Source of the DNA: Peribacillus deserti
GTDB lineage: Bacteria > Bacillota > Bacilli > Bacillales > DSM-1321
Length of the DNA: 33,943 nucleotides
Reading direction: 5' to 3'
NCBI RefSeq assembly: GCF_002863585.1
Contig: NZ_PGUY01000035.1
Span: forward strand, 1 to 33,943
In this document: one piece after another, positions 1-7,782 of the stretch
How positions within the stretch are numbered: the stretch's first letter is position 1
How the letters are laid out: each line of letters begins with the position of its first letter
Program-made: the position numbers and the translations under genes
Notes under the pieces: model-generated
Told to the model about the DNA's origin: nothing
Databases searched by the model: none
The model's input: only the letters and a program-made list of their open reading frames with translations

Positions 1-12
1 ATACTACTCGAT

Positions 13-208
13 TTATAATATGTACAAGCCATGATGGAGGGAAGGGCTCCTACACCAATCTATATACAAAAATAAAAGATTGCCTCCAAAAAGAGGCAAT
101 CAGTAGTGCATGCACATGGGCGTAATACATGCGGATGATACGGCAGCGTGCTTTACATTATACGCAAAATCACAATGAACTGAACTGGACAAGCAACAAA
201 TTGCGAAA
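13..208 (-). repeat. Left copy of about 200-bp upstream block of a YjcZ-type gene
   Basis: This block is repeated with clear similarity at about 33247-33432, where it lies directly upstream of a YjcZ-type gene read on the minus strand. Both copies contain, on the minus strand, a hairpin with T-run, a conserved GGAGCCCTTCCCTCCATC stretch and the box CATATTATA. CATATTATA fits the -10 consensus of mother-cell sporulation sigma factors (CATANNNTA). By analogy a small YjcZ-type gene probably starts just left of the window. Similarity was judged by eye. Confidence 0.6.
78..101 (-). terminator. Hairpin GATTGCCTC/GAGGCAATC, T-rich on the minus strand
   Basis: A perfect 9-bp stem with a 6-base loop is followed on the minus strand by TTTTATTTTT. 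It would end minus-strand transcripts coming from the right. A weaker version of the same hairpin sits at 33303-33326 in the right copy of the block. Confidence 0.5.
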
Positions 209-380
209 TTTACTTTCTTTTCCTAATATAGTCCTGGATCCAACCAAGCAGCTTCTTTTCTGAATCCGTGGGTATATTGTAATTTTGTTCCCTTTCTTGT
301 ATTACAAGCCTCTCCGCCTCCAAAATAAAAAGACACACTCGAAATTTTGTGTATAAGCTTTAGACAAACAACAAACCCGC

Positions 381-639
381 ATGCGTTCCCTCTTATCGGT
401 GTCCTTGGTATGGTTTATCGGTATTGCGTTTGGTTTGGTATGGTTTTGTTGAAGACGGATGGGTATGGATGCCCTGTATGATTTACAACGCAGCTCTTCA
501 GCCTCTGATATTGGTCACCTCTAATTATTTCTCTATTTTGTTGTTTTCGGCGGTACCGAGTCTAGTCATCTGGCTGGGAATCAACCTTAAAAGGACTAAT
601 CCCCATAACACAATAAAACCTAACGATAGGCCTGGCGAG
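381..639 (+). pseudogene. Frameshifted membrane-protein remnant fused to the VOC remnant
   Basis: From the ATG at 381 a hydrophobic stretch starting MRSLLSVSLVWFIG runs to a TGA near 450. A second frame continues with more hydrophobic sequence (NAALQPLILVTSNYFSILLF) and then joins a VOC-protein fragment near 640. The two frames together resemble a small integral membrane protein broken by a frameshift. No convincing ribosome binding site precedes either start. The family is not recognised. The open frame 424-720 should not be annotated as a real fusion protein. Confidence 0.35.
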
Positions 640-840
640 GATGATCACACATTTGATCCTGAGTTTGAACTAAGTCCCTCTGAGCATGTTTTATTTAATT
701 TTTACGTTACGGATATTTGATGAAGCGTATGAATTCGTAAAAAACAAAGGGGTTACAATTATTCGAGAAATAGAGCGTATTGGCGACTTCGCTTATTTTA
801 ACTTTAGAGACCTAGATGGAAATGTATTAATGATTTGTCA
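640..840 (+). pseudogene. VOC-family (glyoxalase-fold) protein, 5'-truncated and frameshifted
   Basis: Bases 640-838 are a close copy of the 3' half of the intact VOC gene at 11260-11643, starting at its DDHTFDPEF segment and ending at NVLMIC. One extra T near 715 (ggatatttgatg against ggatattgatg in the intact gene) shifts the frame in the middle of KDIDEAYEF. The first 60 codons and the normal stop are missing. It is one of three copies of this gene in the window and is the most degraded. Confidence 0.8.
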
Positions 841-1025
841 TCCAGTTGTAATGAATGAACCGAAAAATAATCAAGTTGTATATCTACAAGCCTATCTATG
901 ATATCTCTTTCCTCTGGTGTCCAGTTAGCATCATTATTTATTGCATCTTTATAAATGCCTATCGTTTTTATCACAGTGTCATAAAAGCGGTTGTTGGAAT
1001 ATTTATTACCTTTATTTTTAGACAT
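804..1025 (-). CDS. Small hypothetical protein, tail runs into VOC remnant
   Basis: A 73-residue frame beginning MSKNKGNKYSNNRFYDTV. The ATG at 1025 is preferred over the one at 1046 because GGGGAG lies upstream of it. The protein is polar and charged, with a helical-looking segment WTPEERDIIDRLVD. Its last dozen or so codons are read antisense through the VOC remnant, so the original C-terminus has probably been replaced by rearrangement. No family is recognised. It could be a truncated regulator-like or sporulation-linked peptide, but nothing visible proves function. Confidence 0.35.
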   Translation of the reverse strand: MSKNKGNKYSNNRFYDTVIKTIGIYKDAINNDANWTPEERDIIDRLVDIQLDYFSVHSLQLDDKSLIHFHLGL

Positions 1026-1173
1026 ACCAGTTAACTCTCCCCTCATTGATTTTAATTAAATATTGCATCCTACAATGTGGTGCCGTTTTAAAATTCATCA
1101 AATTCATTTTTTAAATTTCCCATAAATCAAGCCCCGATTCTTGTTTTTATTTAACTATACTATCCGGTTGCAG

Positions 1174-1231
1174 GAATAACAAAAAGGCTGCCGTAGCAGC
1201 CCTTTTGTTATTCAAATAACGCACCCGTTAG
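1174..1231. repeat. Composite REP-like element: long hairpin plus CTAAC palindrome
   Basis: A long hairpin (GAATAAC...GGCTGC, loop CGTA, GCAGCC...GTTATTC, 1174-1213) is followed by TAACGCACCCGTTAG (1217-1231). The same two-part layout occurs at 32193-32250 and, split by the intron, at 11734-12466. The hairpin could act as a terminator in either direction. Confidence 0.6.
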
Positions 1232-1492
1232 CCACCCATGAATTGCAAAACCAGCGATTCACTACAGGGATAAAAATGTTCCAAAGCTGTCCATACTATT
1301 CTAGGCTAAAGAAGGAAGGTCGATACACTTGGTGCCATTGGCCAATCTGTTAGTCTGACTAACGACCACGGTGCACCACAGACTTTCGCTCTTCTCGTGG
1401 GAAGCACTCATGGTAGATTACTCCAAATTCTGGTTGCTGCACCAGCCTCCATCTTTTAACGTTCAGTCGATGTAATCAATTAGCTATGGAAA
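1232..1492. other. Gene-free stretch, possible remnant
   Basis: No complete gene is visible. A plus-strand frame at about 1320-1460 could encode VDTLGAIGQSVSLTN followed by about 30 more residues ending in a stop, but it lacks a start codon and ribosome binding site. It may be the tail of a dead gene whose family I do not recognise. Confidence 0.3.
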
Positions 1493-1509
1493 CTAACCTG
1501 CCCAGTTTG
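1493..1509. repeat. REP-like half element CTAACCTGCCCAGTTTG
   Basis: Variant of the CTAAC palindrome family with left arm CTAACCTGCC and a degraded right arm. It lies 46 bp past the stop of the CBO0543 gene. Confidence 0.4.
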
Positions 1510-1555
1510 ATCAAAAAGAGAATAAATTAAAAGCGTTATCTTTTTATAATGTAAT

Positions 1556-2026
1556 TCACCTGCTAATTGCTTTCTTTTCCAATTTACATACCCACTTATA
1601 ATATCCCAGCAAAATAAGAAGCAGTATGGGATTAATCACGGCTGCATACTGAAGTCTCCACCATCCGTAATTGAAATATCCCCATGGTTCAGGAAGTAAG
1701 GTGACTGTTTCATAAACTAAAAAAACCACTTCCCAAATAAGAATGTATGTAAACTGTTTAATGATTTTTGTCCTAAAAGGATACCAATTAAGAAACATCA
1801 CATTAACTGGCGGAATAAGGACAGTATGCGGCAGGAGCCCTTTCCAGTCGATTTCCTTATCGAAATACCAGTACCCGTTATATTTGAATTCAATCATTAG
1901 GTCAAAAGTTTGTTGAAAAGCTATGGTGAATACCCAAATATGTACGATTTGATTTGCTGTTAGTCTTTTATTTGTTTTAAACGCCAGAAAATTTAATAAA
2001 AAAATTGAAATTATAAGTCCTATCAT
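1556..2026 (-). CDS. CBO0543-family integral membrane protein
   Basis: A 156-residue, strongly hydrophobic protein with about four to five predicted membrane segments. It carries aromatic-rich conserved-looking loops (YNGYWYFDKEIDWKGLLPHT and LLPEPWGYFNYGWW) typical of the CBO0543 family, which is common in spore-forming Bacillaceae and Clostridia and has no established function. The ATG at 2026 follows AAGGAAC at about 11 bases. It appears monocistronic, flanked by REP-like elements on both sides (1493 and 2093). A decayed relative lies on the opposite strand at 2163-2822. Confidence 0.75.
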   Translation of the reverse strand: MIGLIISIFLLNFLAFKTNKRLTANQIVHIWVFTIAFQQTFDLMIEFKYNGYWYFDKEIDWKGLLPHTVLIPPVNVMFLNWYPFRTKIIKQFTYILIWEVVFLVYETVTLLPEPWGYFNYGWWRLQYAAVINPILLLILLGYYKWVCKLEKKAISR

Positions 2027-2092
2027 ATCGATATCGAGTTCCTTTTTTATTAAGGATGCCCCATCTCTAAGTAGTGCTATTCAGCTTTATCA

Positions 2093-2108
2093 CTAACCTG
2101 CCCCTTTA
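2093..2108. repeat. REP-like half element CTAACCTGCCCCTTTA
   Basis: Same left arm as at 1493, 18861 and 32193; right arm degraded. It lies in the gap upstream of the CBO0543 gene. Confidence 0.4.
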
Positions 2109-2162
2109 TACATTTAGAAAAATCTGCCATTTCACAATATCGTTTGAAATATTAAACCTTTT

Positions 2163-2822
2163 TTGATTCATACTAAGTTACATGGGCAAAATATTGGAAA
2201 ATATGGTGGGTATTTGCTTCAATTAGTTTTTAGCTTTTACCTTTGCAATTTGACAAAAACGAATGGTTTGTTTTTTATTTCAATGTTTTTTTTAAAATCT
2301 TGCTTTGTTACTGCTACTAAAATTTTTCCTAGAAGTATGATAACATCAATACTTTTATTTTTTGCTGGATATTGTTTTCTTATTTTATTTATAAATGGAA
2401 GTTGAGAAAACTAAAGCTTTTTGTATACATAGTTTTTTGGAGTGGATTTAGTACTCTTATTGAATGGGTATCCGTAAATTTGAATGTTTTTACATACCAA
2501 AACGGGTGGAGCATAGGATTCTCAGCGATTTCATATTTGTTTATTTTTACATTATGTGTATTGATTGTTAAGATATTTAGCCTGTGTTGGAATGGAACAA
2601 GGGAAATCCAAAAACAACTATAAAGTTGCCGTCTACATTTGAAAAAACAGCTGGATTATTATGTATCTAGCTTACGCTTACAAAAATCGGATTGGTCCAA
2701 GCTGGTTTCAGTTCGAAGCAGTTATAGGATTAGTTTTTCCAATGGCATTTGTACTTAATTTTTTTGTCTTCCCCAAAACCTTGGTAAAGTGTTTGGAGAA
2801 GAATTGCTTCGACTTTCTTTAA
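2163..2822 (+). pseudogene. Decayed CBO0543-like membrane protein region
   Basis: Three consecutive hydrophobic fragments in different frames fill this stretch: 2163-2405, 2372-2623 and 2661-2822. The middle piece contains VSVNLNVFTYQNGWSIGFSA, which resembles the conserved aromatic loop of CBO0543-type proteins. The last piece (MYLAYAYKNRIGPSWFQFEA) is also membrane-like. No fragment has a good ribosome binding site and frames change near 2390 and 2640. I read it as one or two dead membrane-protein genes next to the intact minus-strand family member at 1556. Confidence 0.5.
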
Positions 2823-2851
2823 AAGAGAAAAAATTTAACACCTAACCTATA

Positions 2852-2879
2852 AAAAAACCTCCAAAAGTGGAGGTTTTTT
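2852..2879. terminator. Bidirectional terminator
   Basis: AACCTCC and GGAGGTT form a stem with a 6-base loop, flanked by A6 on the left and T6 on the right. It lies 16 bp past the stop of the minus-strand antiporter at 2895 and would also stop any plus-strand transcription from the decayed region. Confidence 0.85.
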
Positions 2880-2894
2880 ACGTATAGTAAGTAT

Positions 2895-4043
2895 TTAGGC
2901 TAATCTTCCCGATCCCCCTTTTGAATTAAAGAATCGCTTCATCATTGGAGGAGTTACAATAGTAGTCACCAAAATTACGACAACCAGGACCGCAAACATG
3001 TTTTGACTTAGGAGGTTGGATTCTAATCCTAACGCAGCAATGATCAGTGCTACTTCCCCCCTTGAAACCATCGCTGAACCTATACCCAAGGAACTGTTCC
3101 AATTAAAACCTGCTAATTTAGCACCGAGAGCCGCTCCAGCTAATTTAGTCAATATTGCGATAAAGCTAAGCACAATTACGAGTCCTATATTCTTTCCAAT
3201 TCCTGAAAATTGAGCAGTGACACCAATAGATGTAAAGAAAACGGGAACAAAAATGGAATAACTAATCGTCTCAACCTTTTCAAACACTTCGTGCTTAAAA
3301 TCAGTTACACTCACTGCTACACCGGCAATATACGCCCCTATTATGGCTGCTACTCCCGTATATTCAGCTAAGTATGCATATACAAAACAGATAATTAAAG
3401 CGGAAGATATCACAGTTTCTGACACTCTAAGTGTTGAAAACTTATTCAAAAACCAAGGTACCAATTTCCATCCTACAAGGATTGCTCCCGCAAAGAATAA
3501 TACCTTTTTTAAAATAACCGTGGTTAGGTTAACATCGCCCCCAGCAAAACTCATTAGGAAAGCCAAAGCTATGATCACGACAACATCATCGATTACCGCA
3601 GCTCCTAAAATGGTTGTGCCTTCACGGGTTTGTAATTGATTCATATCCTTCAATGCTTGAACAGAGATACTTACACTGGTTGCAGAAAGCAGTAAACCTA
3701 AAAACCACGATTCAAAGTTAGTTAAGTTTAGTACAATCCCTGCAAAATAACCTAATAAAAGCGGAACAATGATACCGCCTAATCCCACGTATGTGGATGC
3801 TTTACCTGTCCTCTTAAATTCGTCTATGTCCGTTTCCAAACCGGCTATGAACATGAGCAAAATAACACCAATTTGGCTAAATTCCGCTAAGGTTTTGGTT
3901 TCATTCACTAATCCCAACACAGATGGTCCTAAGATAATACCTATCAGAAGCTGTCCAAGTACGGATGGCTGACCTAATCTAACACTCAGGCTTCCCGCAA
4001 TTTTGGCTGCAACCAGAATAATAGCTAGTTGAAGTATTAACAT
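2895..4043 (-). CDS. CPA2-family cation:proton antiporter (Kef/NapA/GerN type), copy 1
   Basis: A 382-residue membrane protein with about 12 to 13 transmembrane segments over its whole length and no cytoplasmic TrkA-N domain. It would exchange Na+ or K+ for H+ across the cell membrane. The family hallmark, an Asp-Asp pair in a membrane segment (AAVIDDVVVI, D152-D153), is present, as is the N-terminal GQPSVLGQLLIGIILGP motif. The ATG at 4043 is chosen because AAAGGTGG sits 7 bases before it; the frame stays open 18 codons further upstream without a site. The downstream-strand neighbour at 4195 is a close paralogue, pointing to tandem duplication. A terminator-like hairpin at 4101-4145 lies in its leader. 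GerN, a spore-germination antiporter of this family, is a possible relative, but the substrate cannot be read from sequence. Confidence 0.9.
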   Translation of the reverse strand: MLILQLAIILVAAKIAGSLSVRLGQPSVLGQLLIGIILGPSVLGLVNETKTLAEFSQIGVILLMFIAGLETDIDEFKRTGKASTYVGLGGIIVPLLLGYFAGIVLNLTNFESWFLGLLLSATSVSISVQALKDMNQLQTREGTTILGAAVIDDVVVIIALAFLMSFAGGDVNLTTVILKKVLFFAGAILVGWKLVPWFLNKFSTLRVSETVISSALIICFVYAYLAEYTGVAAIIGAYIAGVAVSVTDFKHEVFEKVETISYSIFVPVFFTSIGVTAQFSGIGKNIGLVIVLSFIAILTKLAGAALGAKLAGFNWNSSLGIGSAMVSRGEVALIIAALGLESNLLSQNMFAVLVVVILVTTIVTPPMMKRFFNSKGGSGRLA

Positions 4044-4100
4044 GTATAAGCCACCTTTCCATTTGTTATTATTGGTAAATACGATAAAATCATACAAAAA

Positions 4101-4145
4101 GAGCCTGTCACTTTAAGGACACAACGATCCCTTGGTGACAGGCTC
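4101..4145 (-). terminator. GCCTGTCACC hairpin, copy a
   Basis: Stem GAGCCTGTCAC/GTGACAGGCTC with a diverged loop and a T-run on the minus strand. It lies 50 bp past the stop of antiporter copy 2 and 58 bp before the start of copy 1, so it may terminate one gene, attenuate the next, or both. It belongs to a three-member set with 5398-5439 and 14743-14784, all preceded on the minus strand by GGAGGAGCC. Confidence 0.7.
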
Positions 4146-4194
4146 CTCCAACTTAAACAGTTATTTTAAATTTTAATACCCAAAAACCTATTAT

Positions 4195-5352
4195 TTATGC
4201 CACATTTCTACTCTTTTTCTTTTTGTCAGCAGTGTTGAAGAATACCTTCATCATGGGTGGAGTAACAATAGTCGTCACAAGAATTACAACGACTATAACA
4301 GCGAAAAGGTCTTGACTTAGTAATTTTGATTCAAGACCAATTGCAGCAATAATTAATGCAACTTCTCCTCTGGAAACCATCGCAGATCCAATTCCCAATG
4401 AATTTTTCCATTTATATCCTGATAATTTTGCTCCTACAGATGCACCCAATAACTTAGTCAAAATGGCTATTATACTAAGTACTGCAACAAGACCAAAGTT
4501 ATCCATAATACCGGAAAATTGAGCTGATACCCCAATGGAGGTGAAGAAAACGGGAACAAAGATTGAATAACTAATAGTTTCAATCTTTTCAGTTATTTCT
4601 TCCTTGAAATTAGTCACACTGATTGCTACACCCGCAATATAAGCTCCTATTATGGCTGCAACACCAGTATATTCAGCAAGATATGCAAATACAAAACAAA
4701 CAATAAGGGCGGAAGAGATTACTACCTCTGTAACTTTTAAATTTGAAAATTTACGTAAGAACCAGGGTACAATCTTCCAGCCTACCAAAATAGCACCTGC
4801 AAAGAATGCAGCTTTCTTTAAGATTACCGCAGTTAGGTTCACATCCCCGCCGGCAAAACTCATTAAAAATGCTAAAGCAACAATCACTACAACATCATCA
4901 ATTACAGCAGCACCAAGAATAGTAGTTCCTTCCCGTGTATTTAACTGGTTTAACTCTTTTAACGCCTGTACAGATATACTCACGCTCGTAGCTGAAAGTA
5001 ATAAACCTAGGAACCAGGCTTCAAAATTTGTGAAATTCATGGCAATGCCAGTTATATATCCAATCAATAAGGGCACAACAATTCCACCCAGTCCGACAAA
5101 AATCGAGGCCTTACCAGTCCGTTTAAATTCATCAATGTCCGTTTCTAATCCAGCAAGAAACATCAGTAGGATTACACCAATTTGACTAAATTCAGTTAAG
5201 GTTTCAGCTTCTGTAATTAAGCCCAAAACAGAGGGGCCTAATATTATTCCTATTAATAGTTTCCCCAAAACAGAAGGTTGCCCCAATCGGACACTAAGAC
5301 TACCTGCTACTTTTGAAGCTACCAGAATAATAGCTAATTGGAGAATTAACAT
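4195..5352 (-). CDS. CPA2-family cation:proton antiporter (Kef/NapA/GerN type), copy 2
   Basis: A 385-residue paralogue of the 2895-4043 protein; by eye roughly four residues in five are identical, including D152-D153 and the GQPSVLGKLLIGIILGP motif. The C-terminus ends in a basic KKKKSRN tail that copy 1 lacks. The ATG at 5352 follows AAAGGGG at about 7 bases; the longer open frame to 5370 lacks a site. A SigA-like promoter at 5471-5499 and a terminator-like hairpin at 5398-5439 lie in its leader. It probably exports Na+ or K+ in exchange for protons. Whether the two copies differ in ion preference is not visible. Confidence 0.9.
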   Translation of the reverse strand: MLILQLAIILVASKVAGSLSVRLGQPSVLGKLLIGIILGPSVLGLITEAETLTEFSQIGVILLMFLAGLETDIDEFKRTGKASIFVGLGGIVVPLLIGYITGIAMNFTNFEAWFLGLLLSATSVSISVQALKELNQLNTREGTTILGAAVIDDVVVIVALAFLMSFAGGDVNLTAVILKKAAFFAGAILVGWKIVPWFLRKFSNLKVTEVVISSALIVCFVFAYLAEYTGVAAIIGAYIAGVAISVTNFKEEITEKIETISYSIFVPVFFTSIGVSAQFSGIMDNFGLVAVLSIIAILTKLLGASVGAKLSGYKWKNSLGIGSAMVSRGEVALIIAAIGLESKLLSQDLFAVIVVVILVTTIVTPPMMKVFFNTADKKKKSRNVA

Positions 5353-5397
5353 ATCATTACCCCTTTCCATAAAAATTTTCTATACGAAACGCAAAAA

Positions 5398-5439
5398 AGC
5401 CTGTCACCAAGGGACATACTTATCCCTTGGTGACAGGCT
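5398..5439 (-). terminator. GCCTGTCACC hairpin, copy b (possible attenuator)
   Basis: A near-perfect 17-bp stem, AGCCTGTCACCAAGGGA paired with TCCCTTGGTGACAGGCT, followed on the minus strand by T6. It lies between a SigA-like promoter (5471-5499) and the antiporter start (5352). It therefore interrupts the expected leader of that gene, as a transcription attenuator would. No ligand-binding RNA domain is evident in the 25 or so bases between promoter and hairpin. Confidence 0.75.
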
Positions 5440-5470
5440 CCTCCAGTTTCCGAACGTTTAATTACTATTA

Positions 5471-5499
5471 ATTATACCATATTGTTGGGGTAATTACAA
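5471..5499 (-). promoter_or_regulatory. SigA-like promoter of antiporter copy 2
   Basis: On the minus strand, TTGTAA (5494-5499), a 17-bp spacer and a perfect TATAAT (5471-5476). Transcription would begin near 5464 and run immediately into the 5398-5439 hairpin before reaching the gene at 5352. The rest of 5500-5717 shows nothing recognisable. Confidence 0.65.
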
Positions 5500-5717
5500 T
5501 CCTAAAGCCAGTTGTGAATCACAACAGTTCACACATAGTAATTCTATTTAGATACTGTGTTGAAAGTTTGGTAACACGACTACTAGACCATGCACGATAA
5601 AAACCAGCGACATCTATGCTCTTATTATCTGTTACTTTATCTTTATCTGTATCTTCTCATTAGATTAATAAAACTGCACTTACCATTACATAATACTAAA
5701 ACTTTATGTCCTATGTA

Positions 5718-7169
5718 TTAAGAAATATTCTGTTTATCGACTGTATACTCTTTTTCCCAGTAATCGGCATTTTTAATTCCTAACGCTTTAGGGTCAAAGA
5801 CTGGATCTACCCCTTGCTTTTTCTGTTTTTCATAATCCTTAAGTGCAATGAGGGCAGGTTTAGCCAAAATTAAAATAGCAATTACATTGAGCCAAACCAT
5901 GATTCCTAAGCCTGCATCTCCTAGTGCCCATGCCACTTCAGCTGTTTTAACAGAACCATAGAACGAAGCAGCCATAATAAAGATTTTCAATAAAAATGAT
6001 GCTCCTTTGTTGCCTTTACGGAATAAATAACTAATATTTGTTTCAGCAATATAATAATAGGCCATGATCGTAGTGAAGGCGAAAAAGAAAAGGGCTATAG
6101 CAACAAAACCCGCTCCAAAGCCAGGTATCACACTGTCAATTGCAGCTTGAGTAAATCCTGGACCAGCCTCGACACCTTTCAAGTTGTTTACAATAAAAGA
6201 ACCATCTTTTGATTGTGTATTGTACATTCCAGTGAATAAAATCATGAATGCAGTAGCTGAGCATACGAATAATGTATCAATATATACTGAAAATGCTTGT
6301 ACCAAGCCTTGCTTTGCGGGATGTGATACCTCAGCGGCTGCAGCTGGATGTGCACCCGTCCCTTGGCCAGCCTCGTTGGAATATACTCCACGTTTTACCC
6401 CCCACGAGATAGCCATACCAATCAATCCACCAAAAGCGGAATCCACTCCAAATGCACTCTTGAAAATTAATGCAATTACATTTGGCAGCTCTGTAATGTT
6501 CATGATCATGATTATTACAGATAAGAGAATATATCCTAAAGCCATGAAAGGTACGATAACCTGTGCTGCATTAGCAATTCTTTTTGTGCCGCCAAAGATA
6601 ATAAAGCCTAATAATAAAGCAATGCCTATTCCGGTAATTGCCGGATGGATTCCAAATGCGTTTTCTATTCCTACCGCAATTGAGTTAGCCTGTACTCCCG
6701 GCATAAGGATAGTCATAGAAATTAGTGCTGCGAATGCGAAAAGGACGGCAAACCATTTCCACCCAATTCCTTTTTCAATATAATACGCCGGTCCACCTCG
6801 ATACTCTCCATCGTGTTTTACCTTATAAATTTGTGCCAGAGTAGATTCCACGTATGCACTAGCCGCTCCAATAAATGCAATTGTCCACATCCAGAAAACT
6901 GCACCAGGGCCACCAAAAGCAATTGCGGTAGCAACACCAGCTATGTTGCCAGTTCCAACACGTCCCGAAAGTGCAATTGACAGTGCTTGGAAAGATGAAA
7001 CTCCTGCTTCAGAACTTTTCCCTTGAAACATAAGAGAAATCATTTCTTTAATGTGCCTCACCTGCAAAAAGCGAGTTAAAATCGAAAATAACAGTCCTAC
7101 TCCAAGTAATGTGTAAATCACGGGCGTGCTCCATAAAATACCGTTTAAAGCAGATACAAAATTCTCCAA
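5718..7169 (-). CDS. AGCS-family Na+(H+):alanine/glycine symporter
   Basis: A 483-residue amino-acid carrier of about 11 membrane segments that takes up alanine or glycine with Na+ or H+. It shows the family hallmarks: SGRVGTGNIAGVATAIAFGG at about residue 68 and SNEAGQGTGAHPAAAAEVSH at about 265. Length is normal for AlsT/DagA-type proteins. The start codon is TTG: GGAGGGG lies 5 to 7 bases upstream and no ATG fits. A SigA-like promoter lies at 7206-7234. It is divergent from the NSS transporter at 7783, so two sodium-coupled amino-acid carriers share one intergenic region. The exact substrate is inferred from family only. Confidence 0.92.
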   Translation of the reverse strand: MENFVSALNGILWSTPVIYTLLGVGLLFSILTRFLQVRHIKEMISLMFQGKSSEAGVSSFQALSIALSGRVGTGNIAGVATAIAFGGPGAVFWMWTIAFIGAASAYVESTLAQIYKVKHDGEYRGGPAYYIEKGIGWKWFAVLFAFAALISMTILMPGVQANSIAVGIENAFGIHPAITGIGIALLLGFIIFGGTKRIANAAQVIVPFMALGYILLSVIIMIMNITELPNVIALIFKSAFGVDSAFGGLIGMAISWGVKRGVYSNEAGQGTGAHPAAAAEVSHPAKQGLVQAFSVYIDTLFVCSATAFMILFTGMYNTQSKDGSFIVNNLKGVEAGPGFTQAAIDSVIPGFGAGFVAIALFFFAFTTIMAYYYIAETNISYLFRKGNKGASFLLKIFIMAASFYGSVKTAEVAWALGDAGLGIMVWLNVIAILILAKPALIALKDYEKQKKQGVDPVFDPKALGIKNADYWEKEYTVDKQNIS

Positions 7170-7205
7170 AATACCCCTCCTTTTTTTTGAATATTCTACA
7201 TTTTT

Positions 7206-7234
7206 ATTATAAATTAACTACAAAATTCGCACAA
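7206..7234 (-). promoter_or_regulatory. SigA-like promoter of the AGCS symporter
   Basis: On the minus strand, TTGTGC (7229-7234), a 17-bp spacer and TATAAT (7206-7211), about 37 bp before the TTG start at 7169. Confidence 0.6.
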
Positions 7235-7684
7235 TATTTAATGTTTTATGTTAACTATAAAATTTCAACCACAGCTTTTTCTTAGGGTGTTGATTTAGTA
7301 AAAAGTTTTTTATTGCTTAGTAATTCTTCTATCCGTTTTATACAATAGAGGATCACCAACTTCCTATACTAAAAAAATCATGTTCATCGAGATGTTTTTT
7401 AAATATTACCTTTATTATGAATTATTATAAGCAGAAGATGAATATTGGATCAATCGGATTTGAAAATCTGTTTAAATTTAGTATGAATGCAATTAGAATT
7501 GCCGGTTCTCGATAGAGTTGCAAACTCCAATGATCTCCAATCCAAATGACCCAAAAGTTACATAAAAAGATGTTTAAGATTGCTTATTTTAGTTCATAGC
7601 ATAATAAATTTCCCTTTCATAACTTACAAATTAATATACATATTAAACTTTCTATCTTTGAAAAAATTATACTAGAAAAAGTAT
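7235..7684. other. AT-rich divergent intergenic region
   Basis: About 450 bp without a convincing gene between the AGCS and NSS promoters. It is very AT-rich and I see no structured RNA or clear operator. Confidence 0.5.
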
Positions 7685-7714
7685 TTGACTTCTTTTTAAA
7701 ATTTCTATTATAAT
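7685..7714 (+). promoter_or_regulatory. SigA-like promoter of the NSS transporter
   Basis: TTGACT (7685-7690), an 18-bp spacer and a perfect TATAAT (7709-7714), about 68 bp before the start at 7783. Confidence 0.7.
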
Positions 7715-7782
7715 GATCGTTGATATTATAATTATCAGAAAATATTAAATCTTTAATTTTTAAAGGAAAAGGAGAGAAAGAA

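Noticed and set aside
387-450. Tandem GGTATGGTTT-like short repeats
   Set aside because: Only two or three imperfect units, explained by hydrophobic Val-Trp-Phe codons in the decayed membrane gene.
4652-5185. 177-codon plus-strand frame antisense to antiporter copy 2
   Set aside because: It is the complement of membrane-segment codons, and the matching antisense frames in copy 1 show it is a by-product of the paralogous genes.
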